Notes: a model not told the origin generated them from the sequence alone. Positions 27,776-37,200 are shown, counted from the first letter of the stretch. The stretch: DNA of 64,000 nt from Planctomycetaceae bacterium (GCA_020638995.1 JACKHM010000004.1:992001-1056000); one strand, 5' to 3'. A program made the numbers and translations.

Positions 27776-28762
27776 ATGAATTTCTATCGATATGCCACGC
27801 CAGCTTTGTTGTTTGTGATTGCGACTTCAGGTCTCGCAGCCGAGCCGACAGCACGCATTGCATGGTACGGGCGACTGTCGGACGGACTTGCGGAAGCCGA
27901 GAGATCGGGTCGCCCCATATTGCTCGTTTCTGGCGCGCCGCAATGTCATGGTGTGCCCGGCGTGTGGTGACCTGGCAAACGAGGAATGGATGGGAGTTTC
28001 CTGTCCGATGAGCGTGTGGTCGCAGCTTCGAGGAACTTTGTGTGTATTCGGTTGGCAACCTACGAAGATCAACAAGAGGCTGATTTCATGAGTCGTGTTT
28101 TCCGATCGCGCTCTGGAGCACTTGAGAACACAACCTTTGGCATACTCTCTCCAGACGGGCGGAATAACCTCGTTACCCCAGGCCGCGGACCGATGCATGC
28201 GTTTCGCGATGCCGCAGCTATGGCCAGCCGCATGAACATTATCTCGCTGCAATACTCCGGTGCCCGTGATGCGTTGTGGAGCGATCCGCGCCTGCCTGTA
28301 ATGAATTCGGTTGACGTGGCGTTGAATGTCGCTGCGTGTGACAACTTGCCTGTCATCGTTACCTTTTCAGAAAACGACCGGAAATTAGGTAACATCAATG
28401 CTCGCATATTGAAGGCCGTGTGGTGCGAATCGCTGGCTGGGCAGTTTGTCTATGCCACGACTGCCAACCTCGCGGAACTTAAACCGATTCCTGGTGTTAA
28501 AGCTCAGGAAGGCATTCTGGTCGTCGAGCCAGGTGCGTACGGGTTGTCCGGAAAAATACTTCGCGAACTTCCCGCCGACCTGACTGCGGAACAAGCAACT
28601 GCTGAACTGCTTCAGGTCGTCCGCACGTTTTCGCGAATTGCACCAGAGTATACGTCGCACATTCAACTTGGAATTCAACTGGGTTTCGATTGGGAGAGCG
28701 CGATCCCGGAAACCGATCCGCAGTCAATTCGCGCCAAGGAGCGAGCCAGAGGCGGTCGCTAA
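27776..28762 (+). CDS. Exported thioredoxin-like protein with one in-frame UGA (candidate selenoprotein)
   Basis: The frame from the ATG at 27776 is interrupted once, by TGA at 27968-27970 (codon 65), and then stays open in the same frame for another 263 codons. Read through, the product has 328 residues: a signal peptide ('LLFVIATSGLAA'), a thioredoxin-like N-terminal part ('RSGRPILLVSGAPQC' with Cys57, 'HGVPGVW', then the UGA) and 'NFVCIRLATYEDQQEADF'. It continues with 'ALENTTFGILSPDGRNNL'. UGA sits eight residues after Cys57 in the redox-site region. Selenocysteine insertion would explain an otherwise intact gene. The alternative is a fresh nonsense mutation with restart at the ATG at 27986. 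A weak hairpin follows the UGA. Confidence 0.65.
27968..28002 (+). promoter_or_regulatory. UGA codon and possible SECIS-like hairpin
   Basis: After TGA (27968) a stem AGGAA/TTCCT (27982-27986 with 27998-28002) closes an 11-base G-rich loop centred about 24 bases from the UGA, within the range of bacterial SECIS elements. The stem is only five pairs and the loop is larger than typical, so the evidence is modest. Confidence 0.35.
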
Positions 28763-28817
28763 CGATAGTTCAAACGGTTCAGTATTCAGCACACCACTAG
28801 ACAAGGAAAACACCACG

Positions 28818-29675
28818 ATGAAACGAATGGCTTTTGCATTTACGATACTCGCAGTCGCAGGTATCGCCGTTTGTGCGGCGATTGCTCAACCACCGGGAGG
28901 CGGTCGAGGACCGGGTGGTCAAGGTGGCGGTCGCGGTCCAGGTGGACCAGACGGCTTCCGTCCGCCACCACATCCGCTCGAAGAGGCTTTGGATGCAGAT
29001 GGCGATCACCAAATCTCGGCCAAGGAAATTGAGAACGCCGTCGCAGCGCTCAAGTCGCTGGACAAGAACGAAGATGGAAAGCTGAGCGAAGACGAGTTGC
29101 GACCTCGTTTTGCCGGACGGCCGGGTGGCTTTGGTGGTGAAGGTCGTCCCGAAGGACGCGGACCGAATCCCGACGGTGCGCCCCGTGACCGTGGTGGCCA
29201 ACAGCCGGGAAATAACGACGATATGCTGTCGCGTGTGTTTAGCTTTGATAAGAACGAAGATGGCAAAATCTCCAAGGACGAACTTCCGGAGCGGATGCAC
29301 GGGATGATCAGAAACGGCGATACCAACGGCGACGAAGCTCTGGATCGCGACGAACTTCGCGCCATTGCTGCCCGGTTCCGCGGTGGGGACGGTGGGCGGG
29401 GCCCCGATGGCGGGCGACCTGAAGGTCGCGGTCCCGAAGGCGGACCGGAGGGACGCGGCCCCGGTGGTCCTCCTAGCCCAGAGATGCTCGTCGACATGGC
29501 GATGCGCTTTGATGCCGACGGTGACGAGAAACTAAGTCGCGACGAGCTTGCCAAGTTCGCGAGCGAAATGGCTGCTCGCCGGGCCGGGCAAGGAAATCAA
29601 CCTGGTCGCGGTGGTCGCGGCCCCGAAGGCGGGGACCGTCCCGAAGGTCGTCCACAGCGTCCTTCCGACAACTAG
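28818..29675 (+). CDS. Exported EF-hand protein with Gly/Arg/Pro-rich spacers
   Basis: The 285-residue protein has a signal peptide ('AFTILAVAGIAVCAAIAQ') and five EF-hand loops of DxDGDGxI type: 'DADGDHQISAKE', 'DKNEDGKLSEDE', 'DKNEDGKISKDE', 'DTNGDEALDRDE' and 'DADGDEKLSRDE'. Low-complexity stretches rich in Gly, Arg and Pro separate them ('GRGPGGPDGFRPPPHP'). Calcium binding at the cell surface or periplasm is likely. Proteins of this sort are abundant in planctomycetes. It begins 55 bases after the UGA-containing gene on the same strand and could be co-transcribed. The ATG at 28818 begins the signal peptide; the open frame further upstream is not protein-like. Confidence 0.87.
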   Translation: MKRMAFAFTILAVAGIAVCAAIAQPPGGGRGPGGQGGGRGPGGPDGFRPPPHPLEEALDADGDHQISAKEIENAVAALKSLDKNEDGKLSEDELRPRFAGRPGGFGGEGRPEGRGPNPDGAPRDRGGQQPGNNDDMLSRVFSFDKNEDGKISKDELPERMHGMIRNGDTNGDEALDRDELRAIAARFRGGDGGRGPDGGRPEGRGPEGGPEGRGPGGPPSPEMLVDMAMRFDADGDEKLSRDELAKFASEMAARRAGQGNQPGRGGRGPEGGDRPEGRPQRPSDN

Positions 29676-29816
29676 CCCCATCGAGTTTCGAGAATCCAGA
29701 GGCAAGCGGCGAGAGTTTCTACCTCGCTGCTTGCCTCGCGTCGTTACGTATCGTATCGTGACGACGATGTGAATTGACGTTTCCGTCTCATATTGTCGAA
29801 TTTGGAGCCTAGAAAT

Positions 29817-30806
29817 ATGCCAAAGAACGCGAAGCAACACACCTGTGCCGATTGCCAAGGACTCGATCGACGTCACTTTATGAAGACGGTTGGTGGCGCA
29901 GTCGTAGCTAGCGCCGCGGCTCCCATGTTATTCGACAGTCGTTTCGCTCATGCCGCTCCAACTACAGACAGCGCTGCAGAGACTGCCGTGAAGCAGTTCT
30001 ATCAAACATTGACCGAGAAACAGAAGCTGAGCATCTGTTTTCCCTTCGACCACGAGTTGCGAAAGAAAGTCAGTGCCAACTGGCATATTACCAAGCCATC
30101 AATCGGCGATGACTTTTACACGAGCGATCAACGTGCTTTGATCGACACAATTGTCCGAAATATCACCAGCGAAGATGGCTACGAACGACTGATCAAGCAG
30201 ATGGAAGAAGATGCCGGCGGTATCGACGAATTCAGCGTCGCCGTTTTTGGCGAACCGGGACAGGGCAAATTTGAATGGGAGTTGACCGGTCGCCATCTCA
30301 CGATGCGGGCCGACGGAGATAGCGTCGACAAGACGGCCTTCGGCGGGCCGATCATCTATGGTCACGGTGAGGAAAACGTCGCCGACAACATGTACCACTA
30401 TCAGACGAAGCAAGTCAATGAGGTCTTCAAGGCACTCGATAGCGATCAGCACAAATTGGCGCTGGTGAAGAAAGCACCCAAGGAATCGGATGTCGACGTC
30501 CAGGGTGAAAAGGGCGCGTTCAGTGGTCTTGCGGTCAGCGAGTTGTCGAGCGATCAAAAGGAATTGGTGGAAGCAACCATCAAAGTGTTACTCGCACCGT
30601 ATCGCGATGAGGATAAATCAGAAGTCTTGGAGATCGTCAAAGCTGCCGGTGGAGTGGACAAGCTGCACATGGCGTTCTACGAGCAAGGTGATCTCGAAGG
30701 CGACAAGGTCTGGGATATCTGGCGAATGGAAGGTCCGTCCTTTGTGTGGCACTTCCGCGGCGCGCCACACGTGCATGCGTACATCAATATCGCGCAGCGA
30801 ATCTAA
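29817..30806 (+). CDS. DUF3500 protein with Tat signal
   Basis: The 329-residue product carries a twin-arginine signal ('DRRHFMKTVGGAVVASAAAP'), preceded by 'CADCQGL'. The mature part is a DUF3500-like domain with 'FPFDHELRKKVSANWHI', 'GKFEWELTGRHLTMRADGD', 'FGGPIIYGHGEE' and the C-terminal 'SFVWHFRGAPHVHAYINIA'. Many members occur in planctomycetes and other bacteria; the function is unknown. Tat export suggests that it folds with a cofactor before crossing the membrane, and several conserved His residues near the C-terminus could hold a metal. The ATG at 29817 is preferred to the TTG at 29793. Confidence 0.82.
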   Translation: MPKNAKQHTCADCQGLDRRHFMKTVGGAVVASAAAPMLFDSRFAHAAPTTDSAAETAVKQFYQTLTEKQKLSICFPFDHELRKKVSANWHITKPSIGDDFYTSDQRALIDTIVRNITSEDGYERLIKQMEEDAGGIDEFSVAVFGEPGQGKFEWELTGRHLTMRADGDSVDKTAFGGPIIYGHGEENVADNMYHYQTKQVNEVFKALDSDQHKLALVKKAPKESDVDVQGEKGAFSGLAVSELSSDQKELVEATIKVLLAPYRDEDKSEVLEIVKAAGGVDKLHMAFYEQGDLEGDKVWDIWRMEGPSFVWHFRGAPHVHAYINIAQRI

Positions 30807-31000
30807 CCATTTAGTCCGATTAGACCAAAAGTGACGACTAGCGCCAGCTCACACCTATCTAATTGCGTTGCTCCGTCTCCATTTCATTGACGCGGAATTC
30901 CGCGAGCTTAAGATGAATGGACGTGAGCGGTGTATGAAGAGTGGTGGCCGGTTCGTCGTTTGTGTATGTGGTCTGATTGGATACCCTTTAGGGCAACGGG

Positions 31001-32071
31001 ATGAATCGCAATTCGAGAGCCTTGCGAATCGAGCGACTCGAGGCTCGTTGGGCAATGGACGCGGAAATGTCCGCCGCTTTAGGGTTGGTCCCAGAGGGCG
31101 AGAGTTCGCCGATTGCCGACTTTCAATTGCAGGACATTAACCCGGCGTCCACGCGGTTTGGCGAGACGATTTCGCCGCGCGATTATCTTTCGCAAGTGTC
31201 CGCCTGGTATTTCGGTCATTCGACGTGAAGCTACTGTCGTGCTCAGTTTGGGCACTTGGACCGCTTGCAGGGCGAACTAGAATCGACCTACCCGATCCTG
31301 AACATTCAGATCGTTGGAATCAACGAATTTGGACAAGATCCCGCCGGCGCGAACGACTTGATGACCGCCAATCGGACGACACCATGGTTGCAAGACGGCG
31401 ACAGCAACGGCAACCAGACATCAGACGTATGGTACGACAAGTGGAATGTGACTTACCGCGATGTCATCGTCCTGAATGGCCAGAATGAGATGACCGACGT
31501 GTACAACCTGACCTCGCACGATTTGGGTGTTGCAGAGAACTATGCGACGATGCGAGACAAACTCATCGCTGCCGCCATGACCGAGCAAAAGCCGTGGCAG
31601 AATCATCGAGATCGCTTCGACATCAACGACGATGGCTTTGTCGTTGCAAACGATGTTCTGGTACTGATTAACGACATCAACGCTAATGGCGCACGCGACT
31701 TGCCGCCTCCAACGACCGCCACGATGTCCGCGCCCTTTTTTGATACGAGCGGTGACAACTACTTTTCGCCCATCGATGTCCTCCAGGTCATCAATTTCAT
31801 CGAGGGAGTTGATCCCGAAGGCGAGTCATCGAATGCCTCGGATTCCATCTTGCCAGCGGCTATGATCGTTGCTCCGACGTCGACGGCTCAGACCAGCAGC
31901 GAAGTAGCACCGCTCCCGGCAGTGTCCGTGAATGTGCCGTCGGATGTGTCAGCGTTTTCCATCGTCGTGCCGCCACAAGCGAGCTCGGCAACGCCACTCG
32001 CCGCCGAACGCCGGGATGTGGACAAAACTCCAAGCGACGACTTTTGGGCCGAGTATTGGCCCAGTCGCTAG
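31001..32071 (+). CDS. Redoxin-dockerin protein with UGA at the CxxC site (candidate selenoprotein)
   Basis: From the ATG at 31001 the frame runs 75 codons, meets TGA at 31226-31228, then continues in frame to 32071 (356 residues if UGA is decoded). The N-terminus has the planctomycete export-type motif 'RIERLEARW'. A redoxin fold follows: 'FQLQDINPAS', 'SAWYFGHST', then UGA-S-Y-C, 'RAQFGHLDRLQGELE', 'NIQIVGINEFG'. UGA is exactly the first Cys position of the CxxC motif, giving U76-S-Y-C79. The C-terminal half has two dockerin-type repeats ('DINDDGFVVANDVLVLIN', 'DTSGDNYFSPIDVLQVIN') and a Ser/Pro/Thr-rich tail. A hairpin with a GU loop lies 20 bases past the UGA. Selenocysteine is the best explanation. 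Confidence 0.78.
31226..31261 (+). promoter_or_regulatory. UGA codon and candidate bacterial SECIS hairpin
   Basis: TGA at 31226 is followed by stem GTGCTC/GGGCAC (31239-31244 with 31250-31255, one G-U pair) closing loop AGTTT. The stem is extended below by GTC/GAC (31236-31238 with 31259-31261) after a three-base bulge. The loop G is 20 bases from the UGA, close to the spacing in the E. coli fdhF element, and the loop contains GU. Confidence 0.6.
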
Positions 32072-34332
32072 GTATCAACCGCTCCGGCACGTCGTTCACG
32101 TGAAAAGGTCGCGAGCAGTGCGGGCAAGAAGATTAAATCTCCGACAAGCGCACCCGCAATCGTCGAAACCGCCATCGCCGCAAAGTAGCGTTGGCCTGGC
32201 AAGTCGCTTGTTAGGACGGTACCAAACCCGGTGATCAGAATGAATGTCGTAATGATCATCGCTGAACCGACCCCGTGGAACGCGTCGCGGATAGCAAGTT
32301 CGACGTCTCCATGACGGTCGACTTCGCTGCGATACTGCGTGAGGAAGTGAATTGTGTCGTCGACGGCAATGCCGAGACAAACCGTGAACGCACAGACGCT
32401 GGCGATTTCTAGCGGATGCCCAAACAGCACCATCATGCACGCGGTCACCACTAGCGGGAACAGATTTGGAACTAAGGTGATAAGGCCGATTCGCAGCGAC
32501 CTATAGGCCAAGGTCATCACGAAAAAAATCGTGATCGCCGCGGTACCAAGACTGCTCGCCAGATCGGTCACGATGCGATACAAGTTGCGACCCCGCCGGA
32601 CAGGATCTCCAACCAGCGCCATCGTGAATCCGGGGTAACGCGACTGCAACTCAGTTAGTCGTTGCTCGACACGTTGAAATACCGGTTCGTAGTGTGCGAT
32701 GCCAAGATCCTGAATACGAACCGTGATCTCCGCCACTCGCGATTCGGTATCCAGGTAGGCTGCTCTGGTGCCGGTCGGAAGCAGTTCGAGGAATGCCAGG
32801 CGATTCGTGACGGATTCGTCGCCCGGGAAAGAAGCCAAAATGTTGAGAATAGAGAGCGGATGCCGTAGCGAGGGCTCATCAGAAAGAATCCGCTCACAGC
32901 TTTCTATCGCCGTTAGTATTTCTTCAGGTTTGGGGAATGCCGATTCGGACCATTCCACTCGCACTCTGACGAATTCAATCCCGCCTAATGCCTTATCGCA
33001 GTGAGCCAAGGCCTGATATGCCTCGCTTCCGGTTGGTTGCGAATCTTGCATGCGATCATCCGGTCGAAGTTGCGCAGCGCCGATCGCAAAGATCAGCGTG
33101 CTGATCACCGCGATGGCACTGACGAGTTTCGAGCGTCTTAGGACCATCTCAATGAGCCACCCAAACCGCTGGAGCCCGTGCCCGACTAAATCGCGTTCAT
33201 GTCCCTTGTGGATGTTGTTACCAAGCCAACTGCTGCAAGCGACCGGTATGGTCGTCACGACGGCAAAGAAAGTGACAACGACCCCGATGGCACAACCTCG
33301 CCCAAAGCCACGAACGAATTCCGATTGAGCAACAAGAAGTGAGGCGAATCCGATGGCGGTCGTAAGCGAGGTGAGAGCACATGCCAAGCCCACACGAAGT
33401 ACCGCCGAACGCGTGGCTTCCTGAGGAGTCATCCCATCGGCACGCGCTCGCCGGATATGCACCATAAGGTGAACGCCATCGGTCAAACCAACCATCGTTA
33501 ACAGCACGGGCACGACGACGCTCGTCAATGGATTGGACAGCTCGTCCATCCAGTTCAACAATCCGAGTGTCCAAATGATCCCCAACGCCGGTGCCGCGGC
33601 CACCACCATCACCGCTCGAATTCCGCGGAACAGCAGCAGCGCGAGTCCCAACACCAAAGAGTACGAGATGATCTGAAACTTGCGATGGTTCTTGTCGAAC
33701 GCATCTTGATAAGCGATATACAACGGCACGCGACCAGTCAGCCGGATCTTTAGCGGTGTATCCGGAGAACTCGCTGCCGCGTCGCGTGCGGCCTGTAGCA
33801 ACGCTTCCGAGCAGTCTTCATCGCTTTTCACACGTAACCAGTCAAATTTAATAGGCATCAACAGTGTCCGCCCATCGTCCGACAACAGCTGACCAATTAC
33901 TAGCGGATGATGCATGAGACGCTCGCGAGCCGCCTCGAAACGCTCGGCAGAGGCGTCGTTCGGCGGCAGTAAAGGCTCGCGTAGCCCAAAAACATTCAAT
34001 ACGGGGATCGTATCAATCCACATCACGGAGTCGATATAGGGCTGCGATTCAACCTTCCCAACAACATGGCGCAGTGCAGCGACGCTTGCTGGATTGAACA
34101 AATCGTCCGTCTCGACAACAAGGAAGCAGTCGGAAGCAATGCCCTCGCCGTCACTGGTCGCGACGCGTAATCGAGACCCTGAATTGGCAGGAGCGTCCGG
34201 GTCCGCTTCCGACGGCGGGGGAGGAACATACAAATGCCCCCAAATGGCCAAAGCTGTGGCGAGTGCCATTGCCAAGGCGGTCAGGAAGCGATGCCGAGTA
34301 ACAGCGTCTGCGAGGAATCGAATCAGAATCAC
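32068..34332 (-). CDS. MMPL/RND-family membrane transporter
   Basis: The 754-residue protein has the RND-type plan: one N-terminal helix, a large external domain, five to six helices ('VLGLALLLFRGIRAVMVVAA', 'VVVPVLLTMVGLTDGVHLMV'), a second external domain, and again six helices ('CAFTVCLGIAVDDTIHFLTQ'). The 'GLTDGVHL' and 'AVDDTIHF' motifs in the two halves are the proton-relay or equivalent positions of the MMPL family. Such proteins export lipids or hydrophobic compounds, or act as hopanoid transporters. Its start overlaps by 4 bases the stop of the large redoxin/copper protein gene, so they form an operon. Its stop overlaps the convergent dockerin gene by 4 bases. Confidence 0.9.
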   Translation of the reverse strand: MILIRFLADAVTRHRFLTALAMALATALAIWGHLYVPPPPSEADPDAPANSGSRLRVATSDGEGIASDCFLVVETDDLFNPASVAALRHVVGKVESQPYIDSVMWIDTIPVLNVFGLREPLLPPNDASAERFEAARERLMHHPLVIGQLLSDDGRTLLMPIKFDWLRVKSDEDCSEALLQAARDAAASSPDTPLKIRLTGRVPLYIAYQDAFDKNHRKFQIISYSLVLGLALLLFRGIRAVMVVAAAPALGIIWTLGLLNWMDELSNPLTSVVVPVLLTMVGLTDGVHLMVHIRRARADGMTPQEATRSAVLRVGLACALTSLTTAIGFASLLVAQSEFVRGFGRGCAIGVVVTFFAVVTTIPVACSSWLGNNIHKGHERDLVGHGLQRFGWLIEMVLRRSKLVSAIAVISTLIFAIGAAQLRPDDRMQDSQPTGSEAYQALAHCDKALGGIEFVRVRVEWSESAFPKPEEILTAIESCERILSDEPSLRHPLSILNILASFPGDESVTNRLAFLELLPTGTRAAYLDTESRVAEITVRIQDLGIAHYEPVFQRVEQRLTELQSRYPGFTMALVGDPVRRGRNLYRIVTDLASSLGTAAITIFFVMTLAYRSLRIGLITLVPNLFPLVVTACMMVLFGHPLEIASVCAFTVCLGIAVDDTIHFLTQYRSEVDRHGDVELAIRDAFHGVGSAMIITTFILITGFGTVLTSDLPGQRYFAAMAVSTIAGALVGDLIFLPALLATFSRERRAGAVDT

Positions 34333-36362
34333 GACCCGCTTCCATTCGCTTTGTCGCGGACTGATTGCAGCGAAGCCGTACGAGCTTCGTCGATCGTAAT
34401 GATCTTGTCGCCGTTTTTGTCGATTCGACCGAAAGCAAACGCCGCAAATGCCTTCGGAGTCTCTTCTCGCCGAACCACGCCGTCACCATCGCTGTCAAAG
34501 CGTGAAATTAACGCTTCTGCAGTTTGCTCCGCCGCGACTTGTTGTGCCTGGGATAAAGGAGGCGATTCTCGTTGTCGCCGGTGCCGATCTCGATCGACAG
34601 GTATCGATACTTCGAGAAAGGCAATCATCATTTCTTCCCATGTTTGATCACCCCAACGTACCGTGATCGATGGGTCGGGATTGACGAGGTTACGCTCGGA
34701 GTTATCGAACAATGCAGTACATTCCAAACGCAATCCACCATCCAGCGAGAATGGTTCGGCGAGGGCGTACGCGTGCTGCCAGTTGAAATCATAATTTGGC
34801 ACGTCGAGCAGCACTTGAGAGCCTTCATTCGAGCCAGCCTGAACGGCGTCGACACGGAAGGAGCGACCGCGGACGTGCATATGCGGCGCGATCGCTTGCA
34901 GCTTGGCGCCGCGGGGGAACTCACTGCGAGTGGCGTGAATCGGAAAGCCGGCTGTGTATGGCGGGATCTCAAAGTCGTGATTGATTGCAACCAATGTCAG
35001 CAGTTCTTCGGAGACTTCGGCAGCGTCACTGAACAGCAAGCCGACGCGCGTTAAATCCTCTTCCGGAGAGCCTGTTGGTGTGTAGTGCATCTGGAATACG
35101 AACTTTGAACCCGCTGGTACGTATCTAGCTTGATGTGCCGGCAATTCAAAGCTGCTCTGACCCGGCACATAAGCCGTCAGCCAGCCAAGTCCGTCCCGGG
35201 AGCTCTCTTCCGGCGCACGAAAGAATACAATCGCATGATGGACGACCGAACGGTTGCCTGGCAGCACTTCAGCGCCACGAATCCATTTATCTTCCGTGAA
35301 TTTCGGGTCGACGATAAAGTACTGATACTCAACTGTTCCCTCTGCCGGTACAACGAACGACCGATCTCGCATCGCCACAATCATTTCGGGCTCGCGCGAA
35401 AGTCGCCAGCCCGTGACATACTCGATCGGCTCAGGCAACTGTGTTGGATCACCCTGCGGCGCTCCGCTCGCGACCCACTCGTAGATGATTTGCTTTTCGT
35501 CATCAGTCATCAACCGCTCGTTTTTGAAGCGCCCATGCTGTGGGTTCGCGTGCCAAGGCGGCATGCGTTGTTCTTCAATCACCTCGGCGATGGTATCCGC
35601 CCAACCGACGACTTCATCGTAGCTGGTCAATGAAAACGGCGCGATCTCGCCCGGTCGATGGCACTCGACACACTGCCGTTGAAGGATGCGAGCGACTTGA
35701 TTGGAATAAGTAATCGCAGCTGACTCGTTCGGCGTCTTGACGCGTCCAATGTGGCAACCGACTGCGGCACGCACCGGTTGACTTACTGGCCTGTCAGACA
35801 GCAGCTCTTCAATCGCGACGCGAAGATCGTGTCGCGTGGGTTCGTCGCGAACGTAACCGACGCCATACTGGTCATCGATTCGCCCCCAATAGCGAACGAT
35901 TCGATCCTGGTCCAAGACAAAGACCTCGGGTGTCCGCTTCGCCCCCAATGCATCGGCCACATGGTTTCCCAGATCTTTCAGTATCGGGAAATCAAGGTTG
36001 TGGCGCTGTGCGTAGGCTGCGATTTCGGAATTCGAGTCGTGCGTATTCGAGTTGATTCCGACGAACGCTACGTCAGCCTTGGCGAACTCATCAGCGAGCC
36101 TGGCGAGGCGCGGCCCGTAAAGCTTTGCGAGGGGGCACTCGGTTCCTAGAAATGCCAGCACGACCAGTCGCTTGTCTCGCAAGTCTCCCAGCGAGTGAGT
36201 TTTTCCGCGGAAGTCCTTTAGTTGAAACTCTTCAACCCTGCGACCGATGGGAGACGGCGAATCGCCGTGAGCGACACCGCCGCACGAGAGCGACAGGAAG
36301 AGGCTAACGATAAACAGACTCCGAATGTTCGGATCGTAACGGTAATGCATCGAGATTTCCAT
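34329..36362 (-). CDS. Exported fusion: redoxin + cytochrome c + copper type II monooxygenase-like + EF-hands
   Basis: The 677-residue protein has a signal peptide ('LFIVSLFLSLSCGGVAHG') and a redoxin domain (about 40-195; 'VLAFLGTECPLAKLYGPRL', a single Cys instead of CxxC). A c-type heme site 'QCVECHRPG' (about 233) comes next. A PHM/dopamine-beta-monooxygenase-like region (about 310-590) carries copper-ligand-type motifs 'SVVHHAIVFF', 'FQMHYTPTG' and 'IAPHMHVRGRSF'. Two EF-hand loops ('DSDGDGVVRREE', 'DKNGDKIITIDE') close the protein. Similar fusions occur in planctomycetes and related bacteria. The substrate is unknown. It is co-transcribed with the MMPL transporter gene (4-base overlap). 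A start at the ATG at 36350 is also possible. Confidence 0.87.
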   Translation of the reverse strand: MEISMHYRYDPNIRSLFIVSLFLSLSCGGVAHGDSPSPIGRRVEEFQLKDFRGKTHSLGDLRDKRLVVLAFLGTECPLAKLYGPRLARLADEFAKADVAFVGINSNTHDSNSEIAAYAQRHNLDFPILKDLGNHVADALGAKRTPEVFVLDQDRIVRYWGRIDDQYGVGYVRDEPTRHDLRVAIEELLSDRPVSQPVRAAVGCHIGRVKTPNESAAITYSNQVARILQRQCVECHRPGEIAPFSLTSYDEVVGWADTIAEVIEEQRMPPWHANPQHGRFKNERLMTDDEKQIIYEWVASGAPQGDPTQLPEPIEYVTGWRLSREPEMIVAMRDRSFVVPAEGTVEYQYFIVDPKFTEDKWIRGAEVLPGNRSVVHHAIVFFRAPEESSRDGLGWLTAYVPGQSSFELPAHQARYVPAGSKFVFQMHYTPTGSPEEDLTRVGLLFSDAAEVSEELLTLVAINHDFEIPPYTAGFPIHATRSEFPRGAKLQAIAPHMHVRGRSFRVDAVQAGSNEGSQVLLDVPNYDFNWQHAYALAEPFSLDGGLRLECTALFDNSERNLVNPDPSITVRWGDQTWEEMMIAFLEVSIPVDRDRHRRQRESPPLSQAQQVAAEQTAEALISRFDSDGDGVVRREETPKAFAAFAFGRIDKNGDKIITIDEARTASLQSVRDKANGSGS

Positions 36363-36609
36363 GCAGAGAAAACCGGTGGCTGCGTTCCAATTTAACAGAC
36401 TTCGTCATCGTACTTAATGGCGGGAGAAGCGAACACGTCGCCCAAGAGGAAGATTGGACAGAATTCTTGGTGGAACACCACATCATGAGCTAGGGTTGAG
36501 AAGTAAATAGGCCTGTCATGCGCGTGGCAGGCGTTTTGGGTGGGGTCGTGAATCAGACCTTCGCGCGGATTGCGGCCTGCACCACGCGACTCAGTAAAGG
36601 GTTAAATCA

Positions 36610-37092
36610 ATGCGCATCAAGCGACAGAGATTGTATGTTGACAAAGGCGTCCAAGGGGCATTGATCCGCCGAGTAACCATCTATTGGATCGTTGCCTGCT
36701 GGGGGATCTTCTGCGTGCTGGCAGGATTTCCCATCGGAGTTACGCTCGCGGTTGGTGCACAGGAAGGTGTGACGATCACTTCGCTGCTCTATCAATCTTG
36801 GTTGGACTTCTGGCCATCGCTGCTGGCTTCTTTTATTATCGTTCCCGTTATTGTGTGGGATCTGCTCCGCTTGAGCCATCGCTTTGTCGGGCCAATGATT
36901 CGTCTGAAGAACGCCATGCGCGATTTGGCTGCCGGCAAGCCTGTTCGCCCGATCTCGTTTCGTGACGGCGACTTTTGGAGCGACTTTGCAGACGAATTCA
37001 ACCGCTTGGCGGCGCGATTAGAAGCTGCGGAACTCGGTTCCAAGCTGGAACAGACGTGTGATGTCGATTCGGAAGAAGCTATCGCGGTTTAG
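36610..37092 (+). CDS. Membrane protein with HAMP-like domain
   Basis: The 160-residue protein has two membrane helices ('VTIYWIVACWGIFCVLAGFP', about 22-50, and 'SLLASFIIVPVIVWDLLRL', about 70-88). A cytoplasmic HAMP-like segment follows: 'FVGPMIRLKNAMRDLAAGK', then 'DFWSDFADEFNRLAARLEAA'. No kinase, cyclase or chemoreceptor output domain follows, so it ends where signalling proteins of this kind normally continue. It may act by assembling with a separate partner. The gene stands alone between the divergent redoxin fusion and the tRNA-Gly gene. Confidence 0.78.
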   Translation: MRIKRQRLYVDKGVQGALIRRVTIYWIVACWGIFCVLAGFPIGVTLAVGAQEGVTITSLLYQSWLDFWPSLLASFIIVPVIVWDLLRLSHRFVGPMIRLKNAMRDLAAGKPVRPISFRDGDFWSDFADEFNRLAARLEAAELGSKLEQTCDVDSEEAIAV

Positions 37093-37200
37093 CAATCGAT
37101 GTTGCCGAAAGATCTCGCCCGCGCTATTGCATCCGGGCAGGAACGAGCTGGATAAGGCAACCGGGATTCGAGTCACGATCGCTGAATTACTTTGGGCGCA

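Noticed and set aside
27776..28762. Frameshifted pseudogene interpretation
   Set aside because: Both parts are in the same frame and only one TGA separates them; no base gain or loss is needed.
36304..36486. Small frames in the gap upstream of the redoxin fusion, including a plus-strand stretch ending EFLVEHHIMS
   Set aside because: The plus-strand stretch looks protein-like but has no start codon in a sensible place, and the minus-strand frame lacks any supporting feature.
36610..37092. Histidine kinase or chemoreceptor
   Set aside because: Only two helices and a HAMP-like segment are present; the protein ends before any output domain.
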